A stretch of DNA of 64,000 nucleotides from Leishmania infantum JPCM5 (lineage: Eukaryota > Euglenozoa > Kinetoplastea > Trypanosomatida > Trypanosomatidae). Position 1 is the stretch's first letter, and each line of letters opens with the position of its first letter. The DNA lies in NCBI RefSeq assembly GCF_000002875.2, contig NC_009394.2:248001-312000 (forward strand), read 5' to 3'. The notes under the pieces are model-generated. The model ran no database searches and was not told the origin of the DNA. It saw only the letters and a list, made by a program, of their open reading frames with translations. Shown here piece after piece: positions 20,912 to 30,298 of this stretch. The position numbers and the translations under genes are program-made.

Positions 20912-23900
20912 TCAGACCATGCTGTTTGGGCGGCGTGTGCGACCCGCTGGAGACGGCGCTTCCGCCGCGCGGTTGTCGCCGTGCGCTCCATCGGTGTCCG
21001 ATGAAAGAACCTCCACACGGGAGGACTGCCGCACCGAGGAAACTGGAGGGAACGCGTCGAACCCGGCAAACGGCGACGGCGGCGCGGCGCGGGCGAAGCC
21101 GGGGTATGACGTCGACGACGGATTCAGACTGAACTCTGGCAGAGGGGCGTCGTACGGGGCGTAGCAGGGAGACGGGACTGTGGGGTAGACATCCTCGAAG
21201 GGGTGCCACTCCGGCGACGGGGGAGAGGAAGTCGGATAGGGCGAAGACGGGCAGCTGTGGCATCGATGCGACGATGTGGAGTGTGGCCGGGCAAAGGCAG
21301 CTGGCACGTACCCCAAGCCCACGCCCTCATCAGAAAGCCAGACTCTCTGGCCCGTGTAGTCGCCCCCCCCCAAGAAGGGCATGTCACCCGGGGCAGCAAA
21401 CCCTGCCCCGCTGCCAAACGGCGCGTGTGGCGCTTCCGAAAAGCCAAAGACGTCGTAGGCCGGCGGGTGCGCTGCGGAGACGTAGTGGCGTGCGTCACCC
21501 CACGAAGAGGCCGGACCCGTTGTACCTGCCGATACGCTCTGTCGATGTTCTCGCTCGGCATCGCGACTGTTGTGCGTGCGCGGGAGATGCCTCTTCTGCC
21601 CACCGTCCTGCTTCTCGCGCTGCGGTGTGGCTGTTGGGTCTCTCGGCTGGAACGGAGCTGAGGTGACGGGTTCGCGAGGCGCCCCATGAGGAGACTTCCT
21701 TGTAGACTGCAACGGCGTGTCTGCCGTGAATGTCGCGCCCTTTCCTTTCCGCTTCTGGAGCGCAGGATTGGCATGTTGACCGCTCTGCCCGCTCTGTGTC
21801 GCGCTTCGAGGAGCGGAGGGCTGGGCAGTCGTTGGCGTGGCCGTGGTATTGCTCGTGGCACGCCGCTGCCGTGGCCGTGCCTCATTGTGGCCCTCTGCGC
21901 ATGCCCCGCTGAGCCAATGCCAGCAGTTCACTGCACCCGCGAAAAACGCGCACCGGCGCTGATCATGCCACGGGCCCAGTCCAAAAAGCTTTTCAAGCAC
22001 GTCTCGCAGCAGTGCCACCGTCCACAGGACACATGTCGCCGCGATGTAAGTAACGCTCAGGCCTCGTGCCCCAGGCATTGGGGACTCGTTGATGTACGTC
22101 ACAGCCGACTCGTCTGCGGCGGCAACAGCAACAACGTCAGTGTCCTCAGCGGCTGCGGCTCGTCCGGGTGGAAATCTCACTGATCGGCCCTCCCACCGTG
22201 CCATCTGCCGCTCGTAATCCTCATACGACTTCTCCATGGTGCGGAGAAACTGCGGCAGCTTCACGGTCTTGAGAATGGCACGCAGCTCTTCGGGGCTGTA
22301 CGTGTGCGGCGGCTTCGGTTCAGCCAACGGCTTGAAGACGAGGGGGCCATTCAGCGGCGGGACGGGGTATGCGCACGCCCTCGCGACAGGGTCGAACTTC
22401 GAGCGACGCCCGCGATACTTTGTAGCGCAGTCCTCGTCCGTCAGCGGCTGGCAGTTGTTCGTCACGGTCGAGAAGCGGTAGTCCCCCTCGCACAGCACTC
22501 GACTAGTTGTCCTCCCCGATGTGGAAGCGTCGTACGGAGAGGGGACACGCTCTGGCGGGTCGCGAGCGAGGGTCATATTCACCGTATCCTGTGACAAGGG
22601 CGTGGCTGCCTTGTCCACGTACACGACCGATGGGGCGAGGAGGGTGCGGAAAGGACTCGTCGTTGGTGTGGTGGCGGAGTACACCTCGACGCCCACGGCG
22701 GGCTCGTGGGGCGATGCGGAGAGGCCTAGCTTGGACGCGGAGACGTTGACACGCATCACATTGGGGTAGTGTCCTGTGTCACCCGCCACCGGAACGGTCG
22801 ACGTGGCGCACTGCCGCGTCGTGCAGATCCTGAACGTCCACCTGCCCGCCTTGAAGCTGGAGAAGGAGACGTACTCGAGCTCAAACAGGATGGTGTCCTT
22901 GTCCGTCGGACTGGCGTACTGCCCTGCGACCCGCGTCGGACGGCCAATCGGAAAGAGTGGTGCGATGGTATCTGTGAGATGAGCGCTGAAGTTCTCGTAC
23001 GAGAGCGACCACCCCGTCGATGCCGGCACGTCGCACTGCAAGCTGATGTCTTGGATCGTGGTGGGGGAGGACATGGTGACGTCGTCGATCCACTTGCAGT
23101 CGTTGAAATAATAAGGCCACAATGCAGCGGCGTTATCCTCGAAGGAGCTGAACTGGTTTGTGTTGTTTTCATCTGCAGAGGTGTAGAAGCCCAGCGGGTA
23201 GTTGAGGCAGGTGCTTCTGTCGCTGCGGTAGTTGGCCGGCGTGTATCCGATGCACCGACTTTCTGAGCAAAATGCAGTGATCACGACAGGAATGGGAGAC
23301 GACCCGGACTCTGAGTTCGTTAGGTTGTCTCCTTGGCGGCACAGTGAGAAAGCACGAGACGGCAATCTGTGCGGAGGACTTGCCGTAACACCGGCCAGGA
23401 CAGCATTCGAGTTTGCGGTGCACGTCGCCGATTCTTCGGTCCATCGATTTGCCTTCATTTCACATGAAGCGCCCTCTGCAGCCTCTCGGAACTTGACCGT
23501 GCTGTCCACACCGAAAGTGAAGTGCCTCAGCAAGTACGGGATTGGTACACCTGTGCACACGTACGGAGGCACAGGGCTGTCCACCAGCTCGTACTTCTGG
23601 TAGTAGCTTGAGTTCACTGCACAGCACGCTTTCAAGGTGAAGCACTCCGCGTCGGCGGCCGGAGCACCTGCCACCACCTCCACAGACTCGGACTGGGACT
23701 GGTAGCTCCTCAGGTTGAGGTTCCCCACATCGTAGGTGTACTTGCTGCTCTGCTTCACCACCTCGATCTTCGAGGGCAGCACGGGCCGCCACAGCGTGCC
23801 GTTCGGGTCCTGAAGCAGTGGGTACTGGGCAGAGGTGAGATTGATCACAAAGTCCAGACCAGGATTTGGCACGTCGAAGACGAGCCGCAGCGCGGCATTC

Positions 23901-24181
23901 GTGAAGATGTGCTGTGGTGTGATCGCTTTCCCGGTGCTCCGCACCCCCTCCATGAGGGTGGCAGGCGTCAGGAACGGATCCGCCACGGTCGCGTTGAGGC
24001 TCACGGGCAGCACCGATGCATAGGCACCGCTCTCGGGGTGGACGGCATCGTCATGACGTGTTTGGATCACTGGCTTCGTATACGGGGGCCGGAGTTTTCC
24101 TTCGGCAGCCATGCAAGCGCAGTGCCCAGCAGCGACGAATATCCACAGCACCACAAGCCACAGGCGAGGTGGAGGGAACAT
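20912..24181 (-). CDS. Type I membrane protein with Cys-rich ectodomain and long disordered tail
   Basis: A 1089-residue protein. The start is set at the ATG of MFPPPRLWLVVLWIFVAAG, which gives a clean signal peptide; the open frame runs 211 codons further upstream but through TA and CA repeats that belong to the leader region. The ectodomain (about residues 25-700) has many cysteines (for example CFTLKACCAVN) and numerous Asn-x-Ser/Thr sites. A membrane segment (SVTYIAATCVLWTVALL, about residues 706-727) is followed by a tail of about 360 residues rich in Pro, Ser, Thr and Arg. The layout resembles a surface receptor. I compared it in mind with the gamete fusogen HAP2 and with tectonic proteins because of the paired cysteines but saw no convincing match. 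The function is unknown. Confidence 0.85.
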   Translation of the reverse strand: MFPPPRLWLVVLWIFVAAGHCACMAAEGKLRPPYTKPVIQTRHDDAVHPESGAYASVLPVSLNATVADPFLTPATLMEGVRSTGKAITPQHIFTNAALRLVFDVPNPGLDFVINLTSAQYPLLQDPNGTLWRPVLPSKIEVVKQSSKYTYDVGNLNLRSYQSQSESVEVVAGAPAADAECFTLKACCAVNSSYYQKYELVDSPVPPYVCTGVPIPYLLRHFTFGVDSTVKFREAAEGASCEMKANRWTEESATCTANSNAVLAGVTASPPHRLPSRAFSLCRQGDNLTNSESGSSPIPVVITAFCSESRCIGYTPANYRSDRSTCLNYPLGFYTSADENNTNQFSSFEDNAAALWPYYFNDCKWIDDVTMSSPTTIQDISLQCDVPASTGWSLSYENFSAHLTDTIAPLFPIGRPTRVAGQYASPTDKDTILFELEYVSFSSFKAGRWTFRICTTRQCATSTVPVAGDTGHYPNVMRVNVSASKLGLSASPHEPAVGVEVYSATTPTTSPFRTLLAPSVVYVDKAATPLSQDTVNMTLARDPPERVPSPYDASTSGRTTSRVLCEGDYRFSTVTNNCQPLTDEDCATKYRGRRSKFDPVARACAYPVPPLNGPLVFKPLAEPKPPHTYSPEELRAILKTVKLPQFLRTMEKSYEDYERQMARWEGRSVRFPPGRAAAAEDTDVVAVAAADESAVTYINESPMPGARGLSVTYIAATCVLWTVALLRDVLEKLFGLGPWHDQRRCAFFAGAVNCWHWLSGACAEGHNEARPRQRRATSNTTATPTTAQPSAPRSATQSGQSGQHANPALQKRKGKGATFTADTPLQSTRKSPHGAPREPVTSAPFQPRDPTATPQREKQDGGQKRHLPRTHNSRDAEREHRQSVSAGTTGPASSWGDARHYVSAAHPPAYDVFGFSEAPHAPFGSGAGFAAPGDMPFLGGGDYTGQRVWLSDEGVGLGYVPAAFARPHSTSSHRCHSCPSSPYPTSSPPSPEWHPFEDVYPTVPSPCYAPYDAPLPEFSLNPSSTSYPGFARAAPPSPFAGFDAFPPVSSVRQSSRVEVLSSDTDGAHGDNRAAEAPSPAGRTRRPNSMV

Positions 24182-24242
24182 GGCGATTTGACAGGAGAGA
24201 GAAAGCAGCACCGCTCGAGGAGATCTAAAAAATAAAGCACAA

Positions 24243-24264
24243 ACACACACACACACACACACAC
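24243..24264. repeat. (AC)n microsatellite
   Basis: A perfect AC dinucleotide run just upstream of the start codon of the membrane-protein gene. Confidence 0.9.
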
Positions 24265-24359
24265 CGTGTAGATGTGCGCTGGCGTAATCCGTTTCCCGTA
24301 CCGCGTGAGCAAGCGGGCAGCACAACGGGGAAAGAAGCGGTGCTTCGATTCCGAAATTA

Positions 24360-24360
<1 letters not shown>

Positions 24361-24391
<31 letters not shown>

Positions 24392-24392
24392 A
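24361..24392. repeat. (TA)n-(TG)n compound microsatellite
   Basis: About ten TA units are followed directly by TG units. Confidence 0.9.
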
Positions 24393-25023
24393 TAGAGAGA
24401 CGTACAAACCTCGAAAACAATGGAAGAATAGAAAAGAAGGGAGAAGTGGACGTTAGCAGGCACCCGGCCGTATCGGAGTGGAAGGGATCTGAGATCTGAA
24501 AACGAAAGCAGCGGCTGCAGCAGCGAGCAGGGAAAACAAATGAAAGGAGGGAAACTGACACACACGATAGCGGAAAATAGACAAGCAAAGAGATGACTTT
24601 CGTCTGTGAACGATGGTGGCGTGCGACGGAGCAAAGAAGGCGAGGAGAATGAGGGGGGTGGCAAGACAGAGTAGCGCGGCGGGCGGCAGCCAGTGGAGAT
24701 GCTTTCGTGGAGAGGGTCCATAAGAAAGACGCAAGCGCGGTGTCGACGTGGCGTGGCGTTGAGCGCACTCGCCTGCTTCAGAGTAAAGGTGAGTGTGGGC
24801 ACACTCCTGCGCACATCATGACCGTAAGTGCAGCGGCTACCCGATCATGTACGGCGTTTGGCTTCTCTTTGCATGAGATGATGCGAAGATTCCTTTTCCT
24901 CCTCCTCGAAACGCGATAAGGTACAACGTGCTCCGTAGCTGTGAGAAGACGTCGAAAAAAAACACCACCCAACACGCGACAACACCTAGAAAGCACTCAC
25001 CACCGCGTCGCCTTCCACACCGC

Positions 25024-26319
25024 CTACGCGGACGGCTCGGTGGGCACCACCGTTCCTCGCCGGTGCATGGGTGCCGCGTACCGCGGGATGGGTTGGTGCA
25101 CCGGCTTCTGGATCTCGTCCGCCTCTAGCTGTGCCGCCAGGGGTGCCATCTGATCGCCGTGCTTGCGGCTTCCGCCGACGAACAGGCGCGAGTTCTTGGA
25201 GATGTCGCGACTGTTGTAGTTAAAGCTGGACGCCGCGTGACCTCTGCTGTTGGCGTAGCCACCGGCGTTCATGGTGCCGCGCGTAAAACGTGCCGTCATG
25301 CAGATGCTACGCATCGTAATACCGAGCTTACGGGGCTCCGACCACTCCACAGGGAACGGGTTCATGCCCGACTCGCCCAGCCGCTCCATCGAGAGGGGGA
25401 AGTCTTGATCGCACAGCACGTCGTACACATAGTTCACACCGCCCAGATGCGAGAAAAAACTGCATCCAGGCTCAAGCTTGATGATCTGCCACGGCACTTT
25501 CTGAATACGTTTCACCGCCTGCTGCGCCGCATTGTGGCCGTGTTCCGTGTCGCTGATGACAAACGTGCGCTGTCCCGCGAAGGCAATCACGTCACTTAAG
25601 GGAGGACTATCTGGCAGCATCTCGATCGGCTCCACACACAAGGCACGCGCCTGCTCGGCTGCCGCCTCCGATGGTGCAATCGCGCCGGTCAAGGTCATCA
25701 TTGACAACTTGTTCGTACGCGACGTGCCGTAGCCCATCAGCATGCCGTGAGTGGTTGAAATAAAGTCGCCGCCGCTCGCACGGCCACCCTTCACGTCCTG
25801 CAGCACGTGGTTCACGTCACCAGTGGCACCCCACCCGCGCATGTACCGGATGGTTTCGCTAATCTCCGCTGACCGGTGCTCGCGCCCGTGCTTCGGCATC
25901 GGGATGATCAGATCGTGGTGCTGGAAGAAGAGGTCGTTTGTGAAGAGGCACTCGTAGTAGGGGCAGCTCTTCATCTCATAGAACCGCTCAATCAGCTGTG
26001 ATCGCCGCAGCACCTCGAAAAAGTTCTGGACTTGACGAACAAAGAGCTCCGTGTCCACCTCCTCGCCGGACGGGGAGTGCGTCGGGATCGTCTGCGTTGG
26101 CGGAAGCCTGTAGAGCACGTTTGTGTAGCGCCGCACAGCGGTGTGCAACAGCGAGTGGCGACTGCCTCGGTGAGTGGTGATGTTGACTAGTGACTTGGTG
26201 AGTGCCAACGCAGTCGATGATCGAAGCGTGGTGGACAACGACACACTCAGCGCGAGAGACTGTGCCGGGCGCCCAGCAGTCGAAGCATTGCAGGCAACCA
26301 CAAGGCGGTTACGAGGCAT
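25024..26319 (-). CDS. Pentein-fold (amidinotransferase/DDAH-like) protein, probably mitochondrial
   Basis: A 431-residue protein starting at the ATG of MPRNRLVV; the frame upstream begins only at a GTG. The first 80 or so residues are Arg/Ser/Thr/Leu-rich with no acidic residue, a good mitochondrial targeting signal. Pentein-family blocks then follow in the right order: CLFTNDLFF (Asp129) where dimethylarginine hydrolases and deiminases have a VED/ND motif; SGGDF (Asp185) followed by GYGTSRTN, like GGDVL...GLSKRTN of DDAH; SHLGG with His291; and RSICMTARFTRG with Cys340, like the RCxT / HCWT catalytic-cysteine segment. So the Asp, His and Cys typical of amidino-group chemistry are present, although the Asp usually two residues after the His is Gly. 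The substrate is unknown. It could be an arginine-modifying enzyme or a structural pentein in a mitochondrial RNA complex. Confidence 0.7.
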   Translation of the reverse strand: MPRNRLVVACNASTAGRPAQSLALSVSLSTTLRSSTALALTKSLVNITTHRGSRHSLLHTAVRRYTNVLYRLPPTQTIPTHSPSGEEVDTELFVRQVQNFFEVLRRSQLIERFYEMKSCPYYECLFTNDLFFQHHDLIIPMPKHGREHRSAEISETIRYMRGWGATGDVNHVLQDVKGGRASGGDFISTTHGMLMGYGTSRTNKLSMMTLTGAIAPSEAAAEQARALCVEPIEMLPDSPPLSDVIAFAGQRTFVISDTEHGHNAAQQAVKRIQKVPWQIIKLEPGCSFFSHLGGVNYVYDVLCDQDFPLSMERLGESGMNPFPVEWSEPRKLGITMRSICMTARFTRGTMNAGGYANSRGHAASSFNYNSRDISKNSRLFVGGSRKHGDQMAPLAAQLEADEIQKPVHQPIPRYAAPMHRRGTVVPTEPSA

Positions 26320-26937
26320 CGTGGGGGAAAAGTACTGCAACACAGGATCCGCGTGCTGCGTCCTGCCCAAGCTCCTTTTTAGCTCTCTGCAGTCAGCCCA
26401 TGCATGCACACGCGTACGCAGCTCGAGAGCAGAGCATTAGCGGTTGAAAAGGAAGCAAACAAAGAATTGGGGAGTCTGGAAGATCGCTTTACAATACACA
26501 CGCGCAGAAGAGGGAAAAATAAAAAGCGAGAAGAGAGGGAGAGAGATGCGCCACAGAGTGCCACGTCTACATCTACCTCATGGCACAACGATAGCGCGCT
26601 TGCATCCCCCGCGTATGCCCGACGAAACCGGCACGGGTTCTTGTGTGTGTGTGTGTGTGTGTGTGTGTGTCACATGAACACTGCATAGTATCATGGAGCT
26701 GCGCAGCGTGCAGCATTTCTCTCTCGTGGTTTGAAGCGGTGCGTGGAGACGCTACTGCTCTACCAGCACCGCACACGGCGAGTGCAGCAGGCATGATGAG
26801 CATGAGAACACCAAAGAGAAGAACAAGAAAACACGTGCGGCCCTGCGCGCTTGTGCCAGGGACCAAGTAAGGCGCTGCTCGAAATGGCGCAGCCACTCTA
26901 GGAGGCGAGATGAGCCCCCTAACGTCGTCATCCATGA
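26320..26937. other. Intergenic region with long GT repeat
   Basis: This contains a GT run of about 29 bases at 26642-26670 and purine tracts near 26510-26545. No gene seen. Confidence 0.7.
26642..26670. repeat. (TG)n microsatellite
   Basis: A perfect TG/GT run of about 14 units. Confidence 0.9.
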
Positions 26938-28053
26938 TCAAGGTGATGCCACCTGCACAATGAGCTTCTTGTGGTTCACGTTCCCAGTCGCTGAGCGGTC
27001 AAGCGCCTTGGCGGCTTCGGCAAACGGCAGGACCTCCACGTCCAGGCGAAAGGCACCGCTCTGGTAGAGCTTCGCCACTTGGTCGCCAATGTATCGCAGC
27101 TGTGGCCGCGTCAGCGGATGGCCATGTAAACCGTTCAGGAAGACGTAGTGCACCGACAGCTGACGACGGAATAGCACATTGCTGTTGGGAATCAGAACGC
27201 CAGACAGCAGGCAGACGGCGCCGCCAAAACGAAGAGCGTCAGTGAAACTCTCCGCATCCTGCGTGTTGGTTACGGCGAGGTAGTAATCCACCCCATATCC
27301 CTCTGTAGCGTCCAGAATCTGATCGATCATCTCGATGCCGTCGTGGTAGTTCAGCACCTGATCTGCGCCGATGCTGCGCACATAGTCTGCGTTGCTCGGA
27401 GAGCACGATGCAAATACGTAGAGCCCCATGTGGTGCGCCAGCTGCACAGCGCAGCTGCCCACTGCCCCAGATGCACCATCGACGAAGATGCTGCGGCCCG
27501 GCTCGATGCGCAGCTTGTCGAAGAGGGCAACGTATGCTGTCCATGTGGCGCACGGAATGGCCGCGGCTTCCTCATACGAGAACGGCCTCGCCCCATCAGC
27601 CGGGATGGGCACCGCTACGGACTCCTCCATCACGGCGTACTCGCACAGGGAGCCGCCGTGCGCGTTCGTCAGGCTCGAGTGGAACATGACCCGATCCCCA
27701 GCCTTCAGCCCCGTCACCTTTCCGCCGACACTCTCCACTTCACCGGCGCCGTCGACGCCGACCACATACGGGTATGGGTAGTTCGGCGGCTTGTGGTGCA
27801 TCCCTTTGAACCCCTTGAGAGCGCTGCCTGCAACGCCAGGGCCAGAGCCGGAGGCGGGGAACATGACTCGCTTCCAGTCAACTGGGTTGATGCTGGCTGC
27901 GTACACTCTTACGCGGATCTGTGTAGGGCCTGGCGCCGGCACCGTCACATCTGACAGCCTCACCGCGTCTGTCGACCACTGCAAGGCTGGCTTCTCCACA
28001 GACCAGCCCTTGCACTTCACCGGTGCCACTTGTTTGCCCGCCTGCCCGCTCAT
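26938..28053 (-). CDS. Quinone-oxidoreductase-like MDR protein (paralogue 1)
   Basis: A 371-residue member of the zinc-independent medium-chain dehydrogenase/reductase superfamily, which transfers hydride from NAD(P)H to quinones, enones or similar electrophiles. The start is the ATG of MSGQAGKQ, with a pyrimidine-rich leader just upstream. The catalytic-domain segment YAASINPVDWKRV (about residues 51-63), the YPYVVGVDGAGEVESVG segment, and the nucleotide-binding loop GASGAVGSCAVQLA (residues 193-206) are characteristic. The Cys/His zinc ligands of alcohol dehydrogenases are missing. It lies head-to-tail with a longer paralogue (28862-30298), sharing blocks such as ALFDKLRIE and FRRQLSVHYV, so the pair arose by tandem duplication. 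No targeting signal is visible, so it is probably cytosolic. Confidence 0.92.
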   Translation of the reverse strand: MSGQAGKQVAPVKCKGWSVEKPALQWSTDAVRLSDVTVPAPGPTQIRVRVYAASINPVDWKRVMFPASGSGPGVAGSALKGFKGMHHKPPNYPYPYVVGVDGAGEVESVGGKVTGLKAGDRVMFHSSLTNAHGGSLCEYAVMEESVAVPIPADGARPFSYEEAAAIPCATWTAYVALFDKLRIEPGRSIFVDGASGAVGSCAVQLAHHMGLYVFASCSPSNADYVRSIGADQVLNYHDGIEMIDQILDATEGYGVDYYLAVTNTQDAESFTDALRFGGAVCLLSGVLIPNSNVLFRRQLSVHYVFLNGLHGHPLTRPQLRYIGDQVAKLYQSGAFRLDVEVLPFAEAAKALDRSATGNVNHKKLIVQVASP

Positions 28054-28861
28054 CCTGTGATGGTATTGCCGTTTGCTTTTTTTTTGGGGGGGGGAGGAAG
28101 GAGTTGTGGTGAGCTGCACTGTCGCTTGTGTGTGCGTGTGTTTTCATTCACCAGATAGCGGCCATGAATGTGATGCGGTGACGGCCGTGGTGACAAGAGC
28201 TTGAGAAGCCACGCACACAAAAGAGGCGCTGTAGGCACACGGTTTGCTTGCTCTCTCGCTTGACCACCTCACTTCGGACTACAAGTGGCAAGAGGGAGAG
28301 AGAGAGGAGTCGATGTGTGCGTGCTCATACAGACACCGAGGGCGGCAATGAGTAGGATGGGTGGCCTACAAGTGCTTGAGTGAAGGGTGCTCCTTTCATC
28401 GCCTTCTCAGTGTAGGGTCCGCCCAGAACCGCTTGCATGGGATGGCGGTCGGCCTCCCTCTCTCAGCATCATCACCACCGCCAGAATATATATATATATA
28501 TACTTCCGATACGCAGCCATCCAAACGAGGCCGGGCTCCCCCCCCCCCGACAACAGACGGCGTTGTCACAACGGCAAATCGAGATGGTGCCCACGACATT
28601 TGCTGTGCGTAGAGATGGTAGTGCAACACGACAACACAGAAGTCAAGAAAGGGTCAGAAGTACGCCGCAGCGAGTATAGTGCTCGCTTACTCCCCACACA
28701 CACAAACACACCACACCCCCGCACTCACAGCAAGATGAAAGAAGGAGAGACACACGCGGTACTGGCGCGCACTCTCACAGACGTGCCGCCCTATCTGCCA
28801 CAGGCCCGACCCTGCGCTTTTGAGTCGCAGCGAGGAGGTAAAATGAGATGAGGTCGTAATA
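28054..28861. other. Intergenic region
   Basis: This is the leader of the shorter MDR gene (a pyrimidine run on the coding strand at 28084-28100) and the 3' UTR of the longer one. It includes an (AT)n run at 28487-28502 and a C homopolymer near 28540. No gene seen. Confidence 0.65.
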
Positions 28862-30298
28862 CTACCCCGCTTCCCTTGATGCCGCATCAGAGGCTGCCGC
28901 GGCTGCTGCTGCGCCGGCGGCCTTTTGTGTCTCCTCTAGCTGATATTGACGCTGAGCCTTTTCGTACAACTGAACATGTCGGCGGCGCAGGCGCTCTTCT
29001 TTGTCCTCGTTCGTGTGAAAGTTGGTCAGCACGATCTTGCCGCGCCCGTGGCCTAATGCCACCACGTCCAGCGCATCCGCTGCTTGAACAAAGGGCACCT
29101 GCTCCGCATTCACGCTAAAGGCACCTTGAATGTAGAGCTGCATGACCAATTCACCCAAAGGCTGCAGCTGCGTCCGTGCCAGCGGGTCTTGATGCTGCAT
29201 GCCAAGGCACACATAGTGCACCGACAGTTGTCGGCGAAACACCATGTCACTTCTCGGGGAGAGCAAACCCGTCAAGACGCAGAGCGCGCCGCCGAATCGC
29301 ACCGTCTCGGAGTGCGCCTCTGCCATAGACGCACCAGCGCACTCGAGCAGGTAGTCCACCCCGTAGTTGTCTGTGTACGTCAGAATCTCCTTCACGACAT
29401 CCGCGCGAGTATAGTCGACGACGTAGTCCGCGCCGAGGCTTTGGACATAGCGCATGTTCGGCGTCGAGCAGCTTGCAATCACATAAAGCCCAAAGTAGTG
29501 AGCCAGTTGCACCGCGGCTGAGCCGACGCCGCCTGAGGCGCCGCTAATGAAGATGGCGCGCTGCGTCTCTATCCTCAACTTGTCGAAAAGCGCGATATAC
29601 GCTGTGGCGGCAGCGGCCGGCAACGACGCCGCCTCTACAAAGTCGATGAGGCGGCCGGGCACTAGTCCATCGGTAGAGGGTGGTGGTGCGCATACCACCT
29701 CCGGCAGCTTCCACAGAACGTCACTATCCACCACGGCATACTGGCAAAAGGTGCCGCCGCTTCCCTGCGTGAAATCAGCCAAGAAGGCAACACGGTCACC
29801 CACTCGGATGTCCCTGGCGTTGGCAGAGGCCGGTGCCCCTGCAGAGCCGTCTCTCTCGCCGCTTGAGGTGGCAGCCCACCCGACACTCTCCACAACACCA
29901 GCGCCCTCGATGCCGACCACGTACGGGAACTTAAACGGGGGTCTCGGGTGACGGCTCGCGCAGCGGCTTTTGCCGCTGGTGCCAACTTCAGGGAAGCTGG
30001 TCAGCACAGCGGTACGGTGGGCATCAACGGGGTTGACGCCGGCAGCGTAGATTTTCACGCGCACCTGGCACGGCTGCGGGACCGGGACCTCAATTTCAGA
30101 CGAGTACACCACATTTCGCCGCGACCACGAGCGGTTGCCGTGTGGTGCTATCCATCCAGCGCACAAAATCGGCTTTCCAGATGTCTCAGAAAAGTCCAGG
30201 TTCGAAGGCTTTAGAGATGGAACAGGGACAGCAGGGAGGACGTAGAAGGGCGGAGGCACTGGCGCCGAACTTATGTTCGACGAGTTCTTGTGCCCCAT
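28862..30298 (-). CDS. Quinone-oxidoreductase-like MDR protein (paralogue 2), with N-terminal extension
   Basis: A 478-residue paralogue of the neighbouring gene at 26938-28053. It has the zinc-independent MDR blocks YAAGVNPVDAHR (about residues 84-95), FPYVVGIEGAGVVESVG, and the dinucleotide loop GASGGVGSAAVQLA (residues 253-266). It is about 100 residues longer: an N-terminal extension of about 40 residues, two small insertions rich in Ser/Gly (about residues 104-120 and 143-162), and a charged, Ala-rich C-terminal tail ending AAASDAASREAG. The protein begins MGHKNSSN, which fits an N-myristoylation signal (Gly2, Ser6), so it may be membrane-tethered, unlike its neighbour. The start is an ATG directly before this motif. 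The substrate is not predictable. Confidence 0.9.
   Translation of the reverse strand: MGHKNSSNISSAPVPPPFYVLPAVPVPSLKPSNLDFSETSGKPILCAGWIAPHGNRSWSRRNVVYSSEIEVPVPQPCQVRVKIYAAGVNPVDAHRTAVLTSFPEVGTSGKSRCASRHPRPPFKFPYVVGIEGAGVVESVGWAATSSGERDGSAGAPASANARDIRVGDRVAFLADFTQGSGGTFCQYAVVDSDVLWKLPEVVCAPPPSTDGLVPGRLIDFVEAASLPAAAATAYIALFDKLRIETQRAIFISGASGGVGSAAVQLAHYFGLYVIASCSTPNMRYVQSLGADYVVDYTRADVVKEILTYTDNYGVDYLLECAGASMAEAHSETVRFGGALCVLTGLLSPRSDMVFRRQLSVHYVCLGMQHQDPLARTQLQPLGELVMQLYIQGAFSVNAEQVPFVQAADALDVVALGHGRGKIVLTNFHTNEDKEERLRRRHVQLYEKAQRQYQLEETQKAAGAAAAAAASDAASREAG

Larger units (their letters stand above)
24182..25023. other. Intergenic region with CA and TA repeats
   Basis: This is the leader and trans-splicing region of the membrane-protein gene and the 3' UTR of the next minus-strand gene. 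It contains (AC)n at 24243-24264 and (TA)n running into (TG)n at 24361-24392. No additional gene seen. Confidence 0.7.

Noticed and set aside
20912..24181. Gamete fusogen HAP2 or tectonic-like protein
   Set aside because: Paired cysteines and the single-pass layout are similar, but the conserved cysteine pattern and core motifs of those families could not be placed.
24182..24814. Upstream extension of the membrane-protein frame by 211 codons
   Set aside because: It reads through CA and TA microsatellites and hides the signal peptide; the downstream ATG gives a normal secretory start.
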